From Opitutaceae bacterium TAV5 (GTDB lineage: Bacteria > Verrucomicrobiota > Verrucomicrobiia > Opitutales > Opitutaceae): a DNA stretch of 64,000 nucleotides. Under the pieces are notes generated by a model that saw only the letters and a list, made by a program, of their open reading frames with translations, was not told where the DNA came from and ran no database searches. Below, piece by piece: positions 17,382 to 27,029 of this stretch. The translations under genes and the position numbers were made by a program. The DNA lies in contig CP007053.1 in NCBI GenBank assembly GCA_000242935.3, forward strand, positions 6,805,001-6,869,000, given 5' to 3'. Each line of letters starts with the position of its first letter. Position 1 is the first letter of the stretch.

Positions 17382-19463
17382 ATGATCGGCCTGAGCGAAA
17401 CCAATGACGCCCCCCCTCCGGAGCTGCCGCCCCCGTCGCGCGCTCCGGGGCTCGCCGCGCATGTCTTCGCTCCCGGCGGCACGCTCCAGGCCGGCCTCAA
17501 GCTCGAGCACCGTCCGCAGCAGGAAGCGATGGCCCGCGCCGTCGCCCGCTCGTTCGCCGACAACGCCCCTCTCCTCTTCGAGGCCGGCACCGGCGTCGGC
17601 AAATCCCTCGCCTACCTCCTCCCCGGCATCATCCACGCCATGGACCAGAGCCGGCAGATGATCGTCTCCACCCACACGATCGCCCTCCAGGAACAGATCG
17701 ACCGCAAGGACCTGCCGCTCTGCCGCCGCGTGTTCGCGGCCTCGCCGGAAACCGCCGGCTACGCCGATTTCAAGTCCGCCGTCCTCGTCGGCAAGGGCAA
17801 CTACCTGTGCACGACGCGCCTCGCCGCCGCCCTGCGCGACAAACACGAACTTTTTTCCACCCCCGAACACGCCGAGCTCCAGCGCATCGCCGACTGGGCG
17901 CAAAACTCGCCCGAAGGGCTCCGCCACGAACTCAACCCGCCGCCCGCTCCCGAGGTGTGGGAACTGGTCAACGCCGACTCCTCCGCCTGCGCCCGCAAAT
18001 ACTGCAATTGCGAGACGTGTTTCTACCAGCGCGCCCGCGCCCGCATCAGCAAGGCCCACGTCATCGTCGTCAACCACTCGCTCCTCTTCGCCCTCCTCAA
18101 CGCCGGCGGAGCTCCCGGCGGCAACACGCGCGGGGTGCTCTTTCCCGACGACTTCGTCGTCCTCGACGAAGCCCACACCGTGCCCGGCGTCGCCACCGAC
18201 TACTTCGGGTTGCGCATCAGCAGCTACGGCGTGGACCGGATGCTCAAGTACCTCTACAACCCGCGCACCCGCCGCGGCCTCCTCAAAAAAACCGGCGCGC
18301 TCCCGCACGAACTGCAACTTGTGGACGACGCCCTCGAAGCCGCCCGCCAGTTTTTCGCCCACGTCGAGGAACGCCTCCTCCTGCAACGCCCGATCGCCCG
18401 CGTGCGCTCGGAGGGGTTTGCCGAGCCCTGGCTCGACGGGCCGCTCACCGCGCTGCACAAGGTCGTGCGCGACCGCGCCGACAAGCTCCCCGATGACTCC
18501 AGCCAGCGCCAGGAAATGCTCGAACAGGCGGCCAAAATCAAAAGCTGCCAGACCGGCATCAGCCAGTTCCTCACCGTCGCCGAGCCGGACAAGCTCGTTT
18601 ACTGGGCCGAACGCAGCGGACGCCGCCAGACGATCATCACCCTGCGCACCGCGCCCATCGACGTGGCGCCGTGCATCCGCGACGCTCTTTTCGACCGCGG
18701 CACCGCCGTCGTCTGCACCAGCGCCACGCTCGCCCTCGGCGGTCGCATCGAGCCCTTCCAGCACCGCATCGGCGGCGAGGCCGCCCGCACGGCCATCGAG
18801 GCGTCGCCCTTCGACTTCGCCCGCCAGATGCGCGTCTACGCCGCCACCGACATCCCGCCGCCCTCGCCGCAGGACGCCCGGCTCGCGCTCGAATCGCTGA
18901 TCGACTACATCGACTTCTGCACCCGCCGCACGCAGGGCGGTTCGCTCGTCCTCTTTACCAGCTACGCCGACATGAAACGCGTGGCCGAGGAGCTGGAGCC
19001 GGTTTACGAAGGGGCGAAACGGCCTTTTCTCATGCAAGGCCGCGACGCTTCGCGCACCGAACTCGCCCGGCTGCTGCGCGAGACAGGCAACGGCATCCTT
19101 TTCGGCACGGACAGTTTCTGGACCGGCATCGACGTGCCGGGCGATTCGCTCTCGCAAGTCATCATCACGCGGCTGCCCTTCGAGGTGCCCACGCATCCGA
19201 TTCTCGAGGCGCGCACGGAGTGGGTGCGCGAGCGCGGCGGCAATCCGTTCCAGGAGATCACGCTGCCCGAGGCGCTGATGACTTTCCGGCAGGGCGTGGG
19301 CCGGCTGATCCGCAGCGCGCGCGATCGCGGGGTCATCACGCTGCTCGACCCGCGGATCATCCAGAAACCTTACGGGCGAATGTTTGTCGAGAGCCTGCCG
19401 AACACCAGCGTGGTGCGGATCAACCGGCACAACCGGGCGGAAAAATTTGTGCCGTTCGTGTGA
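17382..19463 (+). CDS. DinG/YoaA-like XPD-family ATP-dependent DNA helicase
   Basis: 693 residues from ATG 17382, chosen because the extension upstream is low in information. Walker A is EAGTGVGKSLAYL; the DEAH box is VLDEAHTVPG (262-265). Cys143, Cys203, Cys208 (or 210) and Cys213 (in YLC, SSACARKYCNCETC) are placed like the 4Fe-4S cluster ligands of XPD/DinG helicases. Motif V/VI segments include LFGTDSFWTGIDVPG and RQGVGRLIRS. Such enzymes are 5'-3' helicases that unwind R-loops, G-quadruplexes and repair intermediates. Monocistronic, ending in an overlap with a gene fragment. Confidence 0.92.
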   Translation: MIGLSETNDAPPPELPPPSRAPGLAAHVFAPGGTLQAGLKLEHRPQQEAMARAVARSFADNAPLLFEAGTGVGKSLAYLLPGIIHAMDQSRQMIVSTHTIALQEQIDRKDLPLCRRVFAASPETAGYADFKSAVLVGKGNYLCTTRLAAALRDKHELFSTPEHAELQRIADWAQNSPEGLRHELNPPPAPEVWELVNADSSACARKYCNCETCFYQRARARISKAHVIVVNHSLLFALLNAGGAPGGNTRGVLFPDDFVVLDEAHTVPGVATDYFGLRISSYGVDRMLKYLYNPRTRRGLLKKTGALPHELQLVDDALEAARQFFAHVEERLLLQRPIARVRSEGFAEPWLDGPLTALHKVVRDRADKLPDDSSQRQEMLEQAAKIKSCQTGISQFLTVAEPDKLVYWAERSGRRQTIITLRTAPIDVAPCIRDALFDRGTAVVCTSATLALGGRIEPFQHRIGGEAARTAIEASPFDFARQMRVYAATDIPPPSPQDARLALESLIDYIDFCTRRTQGGSLVLFTSYADMKRVAEELEPVYEGAKRPFLMQGRDASRTELARLLRETGNGILFGTDSFWTGIDVPGDSLSQVIITRLPFEVPTHPILEARTEWVRERGGNPFQEITLPEALMTFRQGVGRLIRSARDRGVITLLDPRIIQKPYGRMFVESLPNTSVVRINRHNRAEKFVPFV

Positions 19464-19609
19464 GCCGGACGTCGACGCTGCGAGGCAAAACCGTGCTCCT
19501 TCTTGCGAGCGCCGGTTCGCCTGCGCATCTTCCCGCCATCGACCATGCACTCAAACCCGTTCTCTCCGCCCTCGCCGCCAGCGTAAAACGCCGCACCATC
19601 ACCACCTGA
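19460..19609 (+). pseudogene. fragment of an SsuE-like NADPH-dependent FMN reductase
   Basis: A 49-codon open stretch from GTG 19460, overlapping the helicase stop, reads LRGKTVLLLASAGSPAHLPA then IDHALKPVLSALAA. This matches the conserved C-terminal third of SsuE/MsuE FMN reductases (pattern GKTVLxLATxGxxAHLxAxDYALKPVLSAL). Everything before and after it is missing, so it is best read as a deletion remnant. The family match is from memory of SsuE; a database search would settle it. Confidence 0.6.
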
Positions 19610-19631
19610 GCGTATAACCCGCAACCTTCCG

Positions 19632-19658
19632 GCGCCGGGTTCCTGCCGGCGCTTTTTT
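19632..19658 (+). terminator. intrinsic terminator
   Basis: Stem GCGCCGG / CCGGCGC with a 7-base loop, followed by six Ts (19653-19658). It would end transcripts of the helicase/SsuE-remnant region before the ABC exporter genes. Confidence 0.8.
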
Positions 19659-19677
19659 CCTGTCACAAAACTGCCAC

Positions 19678-19785
19678 ATGAAATACCGGAAACCCGGAAA
19701 CACCGACCTCCAGCCAAGCCTCACCGGTCTGGAAAGCATCTCCATCGAGGAATCGCCCGTCGCGCTCCCCAATCCTTTGCCGTGA
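19678..19785 (+). pseudogene. N-terminal fragment of an aldo/keto reductase
   Basis: A 35-codon ORF starting MKYRKPGNTDLQPSLTGLES, the hallmark N-terminus of aldo/keto reductases (MKYRKLGxTDLxVSxIGLG), then diverging and stopping. Its TGA overlaps the GTG start of the ABC exporter (GTGA), so it may still be translated and couple the exporter. A decayed fragment is the simplest reading; a small coupled leader ORF is the alternative. Confidence 0.55.
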
Positions 19786-21746
19786 GTCGCGCCGCCGCCA
19801 TGCCTGCCGGCGTCGCCCCCCGCGGCGCCAGCCGCAACGGAGGCCGTCCTCCCGGATCGCTCCCGCCCGGAGCCTCCGCCCGTGTCGCGGACGCGCCGGC
19901 GCCCTCGCGTTCCGCCTTGCTGCGCCTGCTGGCTCTCTGCTGGCGCGACCGCGTGCGTTGCCTCCAGGTCATCGTCTGCCAGATCTGCCTGCTCGCGCTC
20001 GGCCTTGTCGGCCTCGGTTCGGCCGGCCTGGGCATCGACTACCTGCACGCCACGCTCTCGCCCGGCGTCCCGCCCGCACGCTGGCCGCTGGGCCTCGTCC
20101 CGCCGGCTTCATGGGAGCCGATGACCGTCCTTCTGCTCGTCGCCGCGGTCGTTGTCCTCGCCGCCCTGCTGCGCGGCGCGCTCACCTGGCTGGCCGGCGC
20201 GCTCCTCGCCCGCCTCGTCCACCGTCGCGTCATCTCCGATCTGCAGACCGCCGTGTTCTCGAAACTCCAGCGCCTGCACTTCCGCTTTTTCGACCAGCAC
20301 AGCCGCGGCGAAATCATCAACCGGGCCACCGGCGACATCGCCTCCGTGCGCGCCTTTGTGGATACCGTGCTGGTTCAGGCCCTCGTGACGGTCCTCACCA
20401 TCTCCGTCTATCTCGTTTACATGCTGAACATCCACGTCGGCCTCACCCTCGCCTGCCTCGCGTTGCTGCCGCTGCTCGTTTTCATCTGCATCCGCTACTC
20501 GCGCTCCGTGCATCCGCTCTACCTGCGCAACCGGTCGCTCTTCGACCGCATGGTGCTCACCCTCGCCGAGTCCATCGAGGGCGTCGGCGTCATCAAGGGC
20601 TTCGCCCGCGAGCCCGAGGTTTCGGATCACTTCCGCTCCGACAATCTCGCCGTGAAGGACCAGCAGCGCCGCATCTTCTGGCGCATGTCGCTGTTCACCC
20701 CGGGCATTGATTTTCTCACCCAGATCAGCCTCGTGACCCTGCTCCTCTACGGCGGCAAGCTCGTGATCGACGGCACCCTGCCTCTCGGCACCGGCCTTGT
20801 CGTCTTCGCCGGCCTGCTGCAACAGTTTGCCAACCAGGTCACCACCATCGCCCAGATCGCCAATGGTATCCAGGAAAGCCTTACAGGAGCCCGCCGCGTG
20901 TTCGACATCCTCGACGCCCCCGCCGGCCTGCCCCTGCCCGCCCGCCCGGTCATCCCCGCGCGCGGCGGCGGCTCCGTGCGTTTCGAGAACGTCTCGTTCC
21001 ATCATATCGAGGACGGCCCCGCCGTGCTCGACGGACTGAGCTTCGACATCGCCCCCGGCGAATGCGTCGCCATCGTCGGCGAGACCGGCTCGGGCAAGAG
21101 CGCGCTGCTCAGCCTCATCCCCCGGTTCTACGATCCCGCCGCCGGCCGCGTGCTCGTGGACGGCGTGGACGTGCGCGACTGGGACTTGCAGGCGCTGCGC
21201 CGCCGCGTCGGCGTGGTGTTTCAGGAAAACTTCCTGTTCAGCGACACCGTGGCCGCCAACATCGCCTTTGGCCAGCCCGACGCCTCCCGCGAGGCGATCG
21301 TGACCGCCGCCAAAGCCGCCTGCGCGCACGACTTCATCGAAGCCCTTCCCGACGGCTACGGGGCCATCCTCGGCGAGAGCGGCGTCGATCTTTCCGGCGG
21401 CCAGCGCCAGCGGCTCACCATTGCCCGTGCCCTGCTCGCCAATCCCGCCATCCTGCTCCTCGACGATCCCACCGCCGCGATCGATCCCGAAACCGAGCAC
21501 GAAATCCTCGCGGCCATCGAGCAGTCCCTTGCCGGCCGCACCACCTTCGTGGTTGCCCACCGCCTCAGCACGCTCCGTCGCGCCGACCGGATCATCGTCC
21601 TCGAACACGGTCGCATCGTCCAGGCCGGCACCCACGCCCGGCTCATGCAGGAAGACGGCCCCTATCGCGGCGCCGCCATGCACCAGATGGTTGACGACGA
21701 AAGTCGCCGCCTGCTCGCCGGGGAAAGCGACCCGGTTGCCCCATGA
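19782..21746 (+). CDS. heterodimeric ABC exporter subunit with degenerate catalytic site
   Basis: 654 residues from GTG 19782 (ATG 19800 is an alternative). Residues about 45-60 start a six-helix transmembrane domain; the NBD has Walker A VGETGSGKSAL, signature LSGGQRQR and Walker B LLLDDPTAAID. The catalytic Glu after Walker B is Asp, the usual mark of the non-hydrolysing site in heterodimeric exporters. Overlaps the partner gene by 4 bases (ATGA). The N-terminal 40 residues are Pro/Gly/Arg-rich. Substrate unknown; lipid or drug export is typical. Confidence 0.9.
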   Translation: MSRAAAMPAGVAPRGASRNGGRPPGSLPPGASARVADAPAPSRSALLRLLALCWRDRVRCLQVIVCQICLLALGLVGLGSAGLGIDYLHATLSPGVPPARWPLGLVPPASWEPMTVLLLVAAVVVLAALLRGALTWLAGALLARLVHRRVISDLQTAVFSKLQRLHFRFFDQHSRGEIINRATGDIASVRAFVDTVLVQALVTVLTISVYLVYMLNIHVGLTLACLALLPLLVFICIRYSRSVHPLYLRNRSLFDRMVLTLAESIEGVGVIKGFAREPEVSDHFRSDNLAVKDQQRRIFWRMSLFTPGIDFLTQISLVTLLLYGGKLVIDGTLPLGTGLVVFAGLLQQFANQVTTIAQIANGIQESLTGARRVFDILDAPAGLPLPARPVIPARGGGSVRFENVSFHHIEDGPAVLDGLSFDIAPGECVAIVGETGSGKSALLSLIPRFYDPAAGRVLVDGVDVRDWDLQALRRRVGVVFQENFLFSDTVAANIAFGQPDASREAIVTAAKAACAHDFIEALPDGYGAILGESGVDLSGGQRQRLTIARALLANPAILLLDDPTAAIDPETEHEILAAIEQSLAGRTTFVVAHRLSTLRRADRIIVLEHGRIVQAGTHARLMQEDGPYRGAAMHQMVDDESRRLLAGESDPVAP

Positions 21747-23644
21747 GCTCGCCCTTTCACGGAGCCGGACGCGGCAATCCCCTGCGCGGCCTCGGAGAGG
21801 AACGTCCTCCCGGCGCCGCCATCGACTGGAAGGTCATCCGTCGCGTGCTCGCCTATAGCCGGCCCTATGCGGCCAAGCGCAATTTCATCTTCGTGCTCAC
21901 CGCCGTCCGCGCCCTGCAAAAACCGGCGCTCGCCTGGTCGATCGCGGCGATTATCAACGGCCCCGTCACGCGCGGCGACTATCGCCTCACCGTGATCGAA
22001 ACGCTCGGCTTCGTGGGTCTGCTGGCGTTCACCGCCGTCATCTTTCATCTCCGCCAGCGCAACCAGCTCGAACTGGGCGAGGCGGTCATCCACGATCTGC
22101 GCAACGACGTCTTCGGCAATCTCCAGCGCATGCCGCTGGCCTGGTTTCACAAAACCAAACTCGGCCGCATCCTCAGCCGCGTGATCACCGACATCGAATC
22201 GGTGCGTCGCGGCATGCAGCAGGTGTTTTTCTTCAGCATCCTGCTGCTCGGCCAGATGCTCGGCGCCGCGGCCCTCATGCTCTACTACAACCGGGTGCTG
22301 TTCCTGCTCCTCCTCGGCGTGGGCCCGGTCATCTGGCTGACCAGCCGCTATTTTCACCCCCGGCTGAGCCGGCTGTCCCGCGCCGCCGCCGAGAGCAGCA
22401 GCCGCCTCACCGGCAACCTCGCCGAATCCGTGCGCGGCATGCGCGTCATCCAGGGCTTCACCCGCCAGCGCCGGGGCGAGGATATCTTCGAAGGCTACGT
22501 CAGCAAGCTCGCCGGCGACAACGTCGCGCTCGCGTCCGAATCCGCGCTCTATGTGCCGTTGCTCGACCTGAGCAGCCAGTTCTTCATCGCCGCCATGCTC
22601 GTCGTCGGCGGCTACGGCGCGCTCCACGGTTTTGCCGGCATGGAAGTCGGCAGCCTCATCGCCTTCTTCTTCTTGCCCGCCCTTTTTTTCCAGTCGCTCC
22701 AGCAACTCGGCAACCTCTACACGCAGACGGTCACCTCCATGGCCGGCGCGGAACGCGTCTTCCGTCTCATCGACCTGAAGCCCGAGTGGAGCGATGCGCC
22801 CGAGGCCGGCGACCTGCCCGACCCGCGGGAGACCGCCGGATCGCGCCCTGCCCCCGGCGCCCGCGTCGAGTTTCGCAATGTCTGCTTCGGCTATGACCCT
22901 GCGCGCCTCGTCCTCCACGACATCAACCTCGTCGCCACGCCCGGCCAGACCCTCGCGCTCGTCGGACACACCGGCAGCGGCAAGTCCTCCATCATCAATC
23001 TCGTCTGCAAGTTCTACCTGCCCACCACCGGCGAGGTCCTCATCGACGGACGCGAAATCCGCACCCTCCGCTCCGCATCGCTGCACCGGCAGACCGGCAT
23101 CGTCTTCCAGACCAACTTCCTTTTCACCGGCACCGTCCGCGAAAACATCCGCTTCGGCCTCCCCTCTGCCACCGACGCCGACGTGAACGACGCCGCCCGC
23201 CAGCTCGATTGCCTCGACCTGCTCGAAAGCCTCCCGCAAGGACTCGACACCGAGGTCGGCGAAGGCGGCGCCAGCCTTTCCCTCGGCCAGCGCCAGCTCG
23301 TCTGTTTCGCCCGCGCCCTCCTTGCCAACCCCCGCATCCTCATCCTCGACGAAGCCACCAGCGCCGTCGATCCCGTCACCGAACACCGCCTCCAGCACGC
23401 GCTCTCCCGCCTGCTCTCCGGCCGCACCAGCTTCGTCGTCGCCCACCGCCTCAGCACCATCGTCCGCGCCGACCACATCCTCGTTCTCGACCAGGGACGC
23501 ATCGTCGAACGCGGCAATCACCGCGAACTCCTCGCCCGGCGTGGCAAATACCACGACCTCTACCGCCAGTTCGTCTTCGCCGGTCTCGCCGGTGAAACGA
23601 CATCGGCGCCGGACGCAAAGCCCGCTGGCGCCGGATCGATATGA
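21743..23644 (+). CDS. heterodimeric ABC exporter subunit with canonical catalytic Glu
   Basis: 633 residues: six transmembrane helices (about 25-320) then an NBD with Walker A VGHTGSGKSSI, a variant signature LSLGQRQL and Walker B ILDEATSAVD with the catalytic Glu. It complements the upstream subunit, which has LSGGQ but Asp: the two together would make one active and one degenerate ATP site. Translationally coupled to it. Confidence 0.9.
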   Translation: MSSPFHGAGRGNPLRGLGEERPPGAAIDWKVIRRVLAYSRPYAAKRNFIFVLTAVRALQKPALAWSIAAIINGPVTRGDYRLTVIETLGFVGLLAFTAVIFHLRQRNQLELGEAVIHDLRNDVFGNLQRMPLAWFHKTKLGRILSRVITDIESVRRGMQQVFFFSILLLGQMLGAAALMLYYNRVLFLLLLGVGPVIWLTSRYFHPRLSRLSRAAAESSSRLTGNLAESVRGMRVIQGFTRQRRGEDIFEGYVSKLAGDNVALASESALYVPLLDLSSQFFIAAMLVVGGYGALHGFAGMEVGSLIAFFFLPALFFQSLQQLGNLYTQTVTSMAGAERVFRLIDLKPEWSDAPEAGDLPDPRETAGSRPAPGARVEFRNVCFGYDPARLVLHDINLVATPGQTLALVGHTGSGKSSIINLVCKFYLPTTGEVLIDGREIRTLRSASLHRQTGIVFQTNFLFTGTVRENIRFGLPSATDADVNDAARQLDCLDLLESLPQGLDTEVGEGGASLSLGQRQLVCFARALLANPRILILDEATSAVDPVTEHRLQHALSRLLSGRTSFVVAHRLSTIVRADHILVLDQGRIVERGNHRELLARRGKYHDLYRQFVFAGLAGETTSAPDAKPAGAGSI

Positions 23645-23762
23645 TCACGCGGCGGCCCCGCGTGGGCGCGCGTGCAGCCCGGCTCGTGAAATTCCCGGCA
23701 AAAATGTCAGTCCGGTTCCCGTTTTACTTCAACCTTCGGGTTCCTCAACGTTTCCCTTTTCC

Positions 23763-24584
23763 GTGACCGCTCTTCTCGCCAAATACCGCCATGTGTTCCT
23801 CGTCGGAATCCAGGGCAACCTCGTTTACCGGTGGAACTTCGCCATCCGGGCCACGCTTTCGTTCATCCACCTCGCCTACGTGTTCATCCTGTGGGGCGCG
23901 GCCTACGCGGGCAAAACCGAACTCGGCGGCTTCGATCTCCGGCAAACGCTCACCTACTTCGTGGTCGTTCTCGTGCTCCAGTTTTTCATCAGCGCGATGA
24001 ACGAGGATTACGAGGTTTCGGAAGAGATCCGCAACGGGCTCATCAACCAGTTTCTCACCAAGCCGGTAAACTATTTCGGTTACCGGCTCACGCTCTACAG
24101 CGCGGCGCGCGCCGTCTCCGGCCTGCTCGCACTCGTGCCGCTGGCGCTCTTCCTGCCCTGGCTCTCCGGGCATCTCTCGTTCCCCTCCCCCGCCGACGCC
24201 GGCTGGATGTACCTGGCGGCCGCGCCTGCGCTCGTCATGTCCGCACTGATCCAGTTTACCATCGCCTACATTTTCGGACTGCTGACCTTCTGGTTTCTGG
24301 AAATCCAGTCGTTCGTCATCCTCTCGCTGGCGGTGGAAACGATCCTCGGCGGCCAAGTGTTCCCGCTCGACCTGATGCCGCGCTGGTTTCTCGAAATTTC
24401 CTCGTGGCTCCCGTACTATTACCAGATGTATTTCCCCGCCGCTCTTCTCACCGGCCGCATCTCCGACCCTGCGCTTGCCGTGCGCGGGCTCTGCGTGCAG
24501 GCCTTCTGGGTTGCAGCCCTCCTCGCGATGGCTCACTTCCTCTGGACCCGCGGCCTGCGGCGGCATACCGCCGTAGGAGGATGA
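23763..24584 (+). CDS. ABC-2 family permease (ABC2_membrane_6/DUF990-like)
   Basis: 273 residues from GTG 23763 (VTALLAKYRHVFLVGIQGNL). Six hydrophobic segments; the motifs YRWNFAIRATLSF and NGLINQFLTKPVNYFGYRL are characteristic of these paired permeases, which usually work with a separate ATPase. Its likely partner is 26244-27029, which has the same fold. The expected ATPase gene is absent between them, and an exported protein of unknown function occupies the gap. Confidence 0.82.
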   Translation: MTALLAKYRHVFLVGIQGNLVYRWNFAIRATLSFIHLAYVFILWGAAYAGKTELGGFDLRQTLTYFVVVLVLQFFISAMNEDYEVSEEIRNGLINQFLTKPVNYFGYRLTLYSAARAVSGLLALVPLALFLPWLSGHLSFPSPADAGWMYLAAAPALVMSALIQFTIAYIFGLLTFWFLEIQSFVILSLAVETILGGQVFPLDLMPRWFLEISSWLPYYYQMYFPAALLTGRISDPALAVRGLCVQAFWVAALLAMAHFLWTRGLRRHTAVGG

Positions 24585-24635
24585 AACCAGCCGTCTGAAC
24601 AACACCGCACACCCCCGCCGTCGCTGCCTTTTCCC

Positions 24636-26198
24636 ATGACCTTTTCTGCCTCACGCCGCCACTGTCGTTGCTTTCTGTCCGTTGCGATTTTTGCGACGCT
24701 GTTTTTCTCCGCTCCCGAAAATGCCGCTGCTGCCGACGACGATGCGTCCGCTCCTGGGCCAGTTGCCAATCCTGTCCCCGATGACAATCCCTACGCCGCC
24801 GCCATCGCCGCCTGGAATGCCCTCCCCGCGGAACAACGCAGCCGCCTGCAACAAACCAGCGAGAAACAAGTATCCCCCGACCCTCCGCAACCGTCCCGAC
24901 AAGGACGCGGCCTCTTTCCCCCCTCCCCCCCTCCCCCCTCATTCGCGCAACTCGCCGCCGACCCCACCACCTCCGCTGTTCTCCAGACCATCGGGCAAGC
25001 CCTCCGCAACGGCGGCGAAGCCCGGTCCGTGGACTGGGGCGTCAACATGAATCAAAACCCCGAAAACATCGTTTTCGAACACGTCGGAGATGCGCGCGCC
25101 TTCGCATATATCGCTCTCGCGCAAGCGGACTCGCTGGTGGCGAATGATCCGCAAACCGCAGTTACGCTTGCCGCCGATGTGTTCGCCCTCTCGCGTCACG
25201 TCAGCGAGACCAACACCCTGATTACCAGCATCACCCAAGCCGCGCTAGACGGCGTCGCCACCCGATGGCTGGCCAGCCGCCTCCCGGAACTGCCCGCGCA
25301 AGCCGTATCCGAACTTCAACGACGCATGGAAAACCTGCCCGAAGGCGGCAGATGGTCCGCCTGTTTTCCGAACGAAAAGCGCTATGCCGAAGCGTTCCTC
25401 GACAGGATCGTTGGCCTTGCCGCGCTCACACCGGCGGAGGACAGCGACCGCTCCGCCAAAACCCTCCGCATGGCCGGCCTGCTCGGGGAAGGCGACAACG
25501 TATCCATCAGCCTCGAAACCGCGGACGGCAGCTTCTGGCTCAAGACCGGCCAGACCCTCCACGGCGTCCGCCTTGTAAATGTCGATATAAAAAAACAGCA
25601 GGCACTCCTCTCCTACGAGGGGCGCCTGGTGCAACTGCAACTGGAGAGCCGCAAGCTCGTCGATCTCGACACCATCCGCGTCACCCTTTCCGAAGACGAT
25701 CCCCTGCGGAAAATGGTGGAAATGCTCTCCGGCTCCGAGCCCGCTCCCTTGCCCGAAACCCTCGCGCAATGGGTATCCGTCTATCAGGAGATCACGGACT
25801 ATTACGATGCGCTCGCCGCCCGCTTCGACGCCTTTGACTTCGACGACACGACCGCCCTCCACAACCGGCTCAGCGAACAGGCAAAAACCCTGACGATGCA
25901 CATGACGATGCTCCAGCGCTTTGCCGCTGCCGGGAAAATCCGCGAAGCCCAGCTCGCCGCCGCCCTTGACGCCGCCGTCGCCGGAAAACTCCCCTCCGGT
26001 GTATCCGATCCTGTCACACAAAAAACCTTCCGCATCATCCCGGAAAAAACGCCGGATGGCGCGGAAAACGCCGGGACGGGCGGCGTTGCTGCCAATGCCG
26101 CCAAAACCGGTTATGTTATCGAATCCGATTTCATCCCTTCGACACATCGGCCCGATCCTGTGCGGCTCGTTGTCGGCCGCGTCGCCGTTGAACCGTAA
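24636..26198 (+). CDS. exported protein of unknown function between two permease genes
   Basis: 520 residues with an N-terminal signal (CRCFLSVAIFATLFFSAPENAAAAD). Residues 50-115 are Pro-rich; 120-420 are helical and Glu/Ala/Leu-rich with a short beta-like insert (VSISLETADGSFWLKTG, VNVDIKKQQALLSYEGRLVQL) that resembles a small SH3-like barrel. I recognise no family. Position between two ABC-2 permease genes on the same strand, with short spacers, suggests it works with them in the envelope. Confidence 0.65.
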   Translation: MTFSASRRHCRCFLSVAIFATLFFSAPENAAAADDDASAPGPVANPVPDDNPYAAAIAAWNALPAEQRSRLQQTSEKQVSPDPPQPSRQGRGLFPPSPPPPSFAQLAADPTTSAVLQTIGQALRNGGEARSVDWGVNMNQNPENIVFEHVGDARAFAYIALAQADSLVANDPQTAVTLAADVFALSRHVSETNTLITSITQAALDGVATRWLASRLPELPAQAVSELQRRMENLPEGGRWSACFPNEKRYAEAFLDRIVGLAALTPAEDSDRSAKTLRMAGLLGEGDNVSISLETADGSFWLKTGQTLHGVRLVNVDIKKQQALLSYEGRLVQLQLESRKLVDLDTIRVTLSEDDPLRKMVEMLSGSEPAPLPETLAQWVSVYQEITDYYDALAARFDAFDFDDTTALHNRLSEQAKTLTMHMTMLQRFAAAGKIREAQLAAALDAAVAGKLPSGVSDPVTQKTFRIIPEKTPDGAENAGTGGVAANAAKTGYVIESDFIPSTHRPDPVRLVVGRVAVEP

Positions 26199-26243
26199 AC
26201 CCGCCCCCTCTGCCGCCTCATTCTTTCAGCCCTGTATTTTCCC

Positions 26244-27029
26244 ATGAGATACTTTCGCATCTGGCTCGCCAGCATTCGCTACTCGGTTGTCCGGGCAATG
26301 ATGTTTCGCGGCGACTTCCTCATGTGGTCGCTCGTCGAAACGTTCTGGATGGCGGTCAACCTCCTGCTGGTCGGCGTCATCTACCGCCACACCGAATCGA
26401 TCGCCGGCTGGGGCGCCTGGGAGATGACGCTGCTCGTCGGCACGTCGATGGTCGTGCAACGCCTGCTGATGGCGTTTTTCTGGAGCAATCTCTTCGAAAT
26501 GGGCCGCAACGTCCGCACCGGACATTTCGACTTCTTCCTCGCCCAGCCCGGGAACCCGCTCTTCATGGTCTCCACGCGCAAGCTCGACCTCGACGGCCTG
26601 ATCAATCTCCCGCTCGCGCTCGCGGTCGTCATTTACGCCGCCCACCGGCTCGACCTCGAACTCACCGCCGGACGCGTCCTCGCCTACGGTTTTCTGGTCC
26701 TGTGCGGGCTTGCCGTCCACTACGCCACGCTGCTGATCAACATCTCGCTGGTGTTCTGGCTGCAAAGCGCGCGCGGCATCGAGGGCGGGTACTTCGCGCT
26801 CAACGAATATTCGCGCCTCCCGCGCGAAGCCCTGCGCGGCATCGCCTCGATCGTTCTCGTTTACACCCTACCCGTCGTGATCGTGACCAATGTGCCCGCC
26901 CGGACGCTGCTCCACGGCATCGAACCCGCCCATGCCCTTTGGCTGGCGGCGGCGGCGGGCTTCTGGCTTTCGGTCGCCGTCCTCGTCTTCAACCGCGGCC
27001 TGCGCCGCTATGCCAGCGCCAGCTCATGA
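26244..27029 (+). CDS. ABC-2 family permease (ABC2_membrane_6/DUF990-like), second subunit
   Basis: 261 residues with six hydrophobic segments. MFRGDFLMWSLVETFWMAVNL and VRTGHFDFFLAQPGNPLFMV correspond to the coupling region of this permease family. Likely heterodimer partner of the product of 23763-24584. Its stop overlaps the RNase III start (ATGA). Confidence 0.82.
   Translation: MRYFRIWLASIRYSVVRAMMFRGDFLMWSLVETFWMAVNLLLVGVIYRHTESIAGWGAWEMTLLVGTSMVVQRLLMAFFWSNLFEMGRNVRTGHFDFFLAQPGNPLFMVSTRKLDLDGLINLPLALAVVIYAAHRLDLELTAGRVLAYGFLVLCGLAVHYATLLINISLVFWLQSARGIEGGYFALNEYSRLPREALRGIASIVLVYTLPVVIVTNVPARTLLHGIEPAHALWLAAAAGFWLSVAVLVFNRGLRRYASASS

Noticed and set aside
16566-19550. A 994-codon minus-strand ORF opposite the lipoprotein and helicase genes
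   Set aside because: It is an antisense shadow of two well-supported genes, has no domain sense and reflects high GC in third positions.
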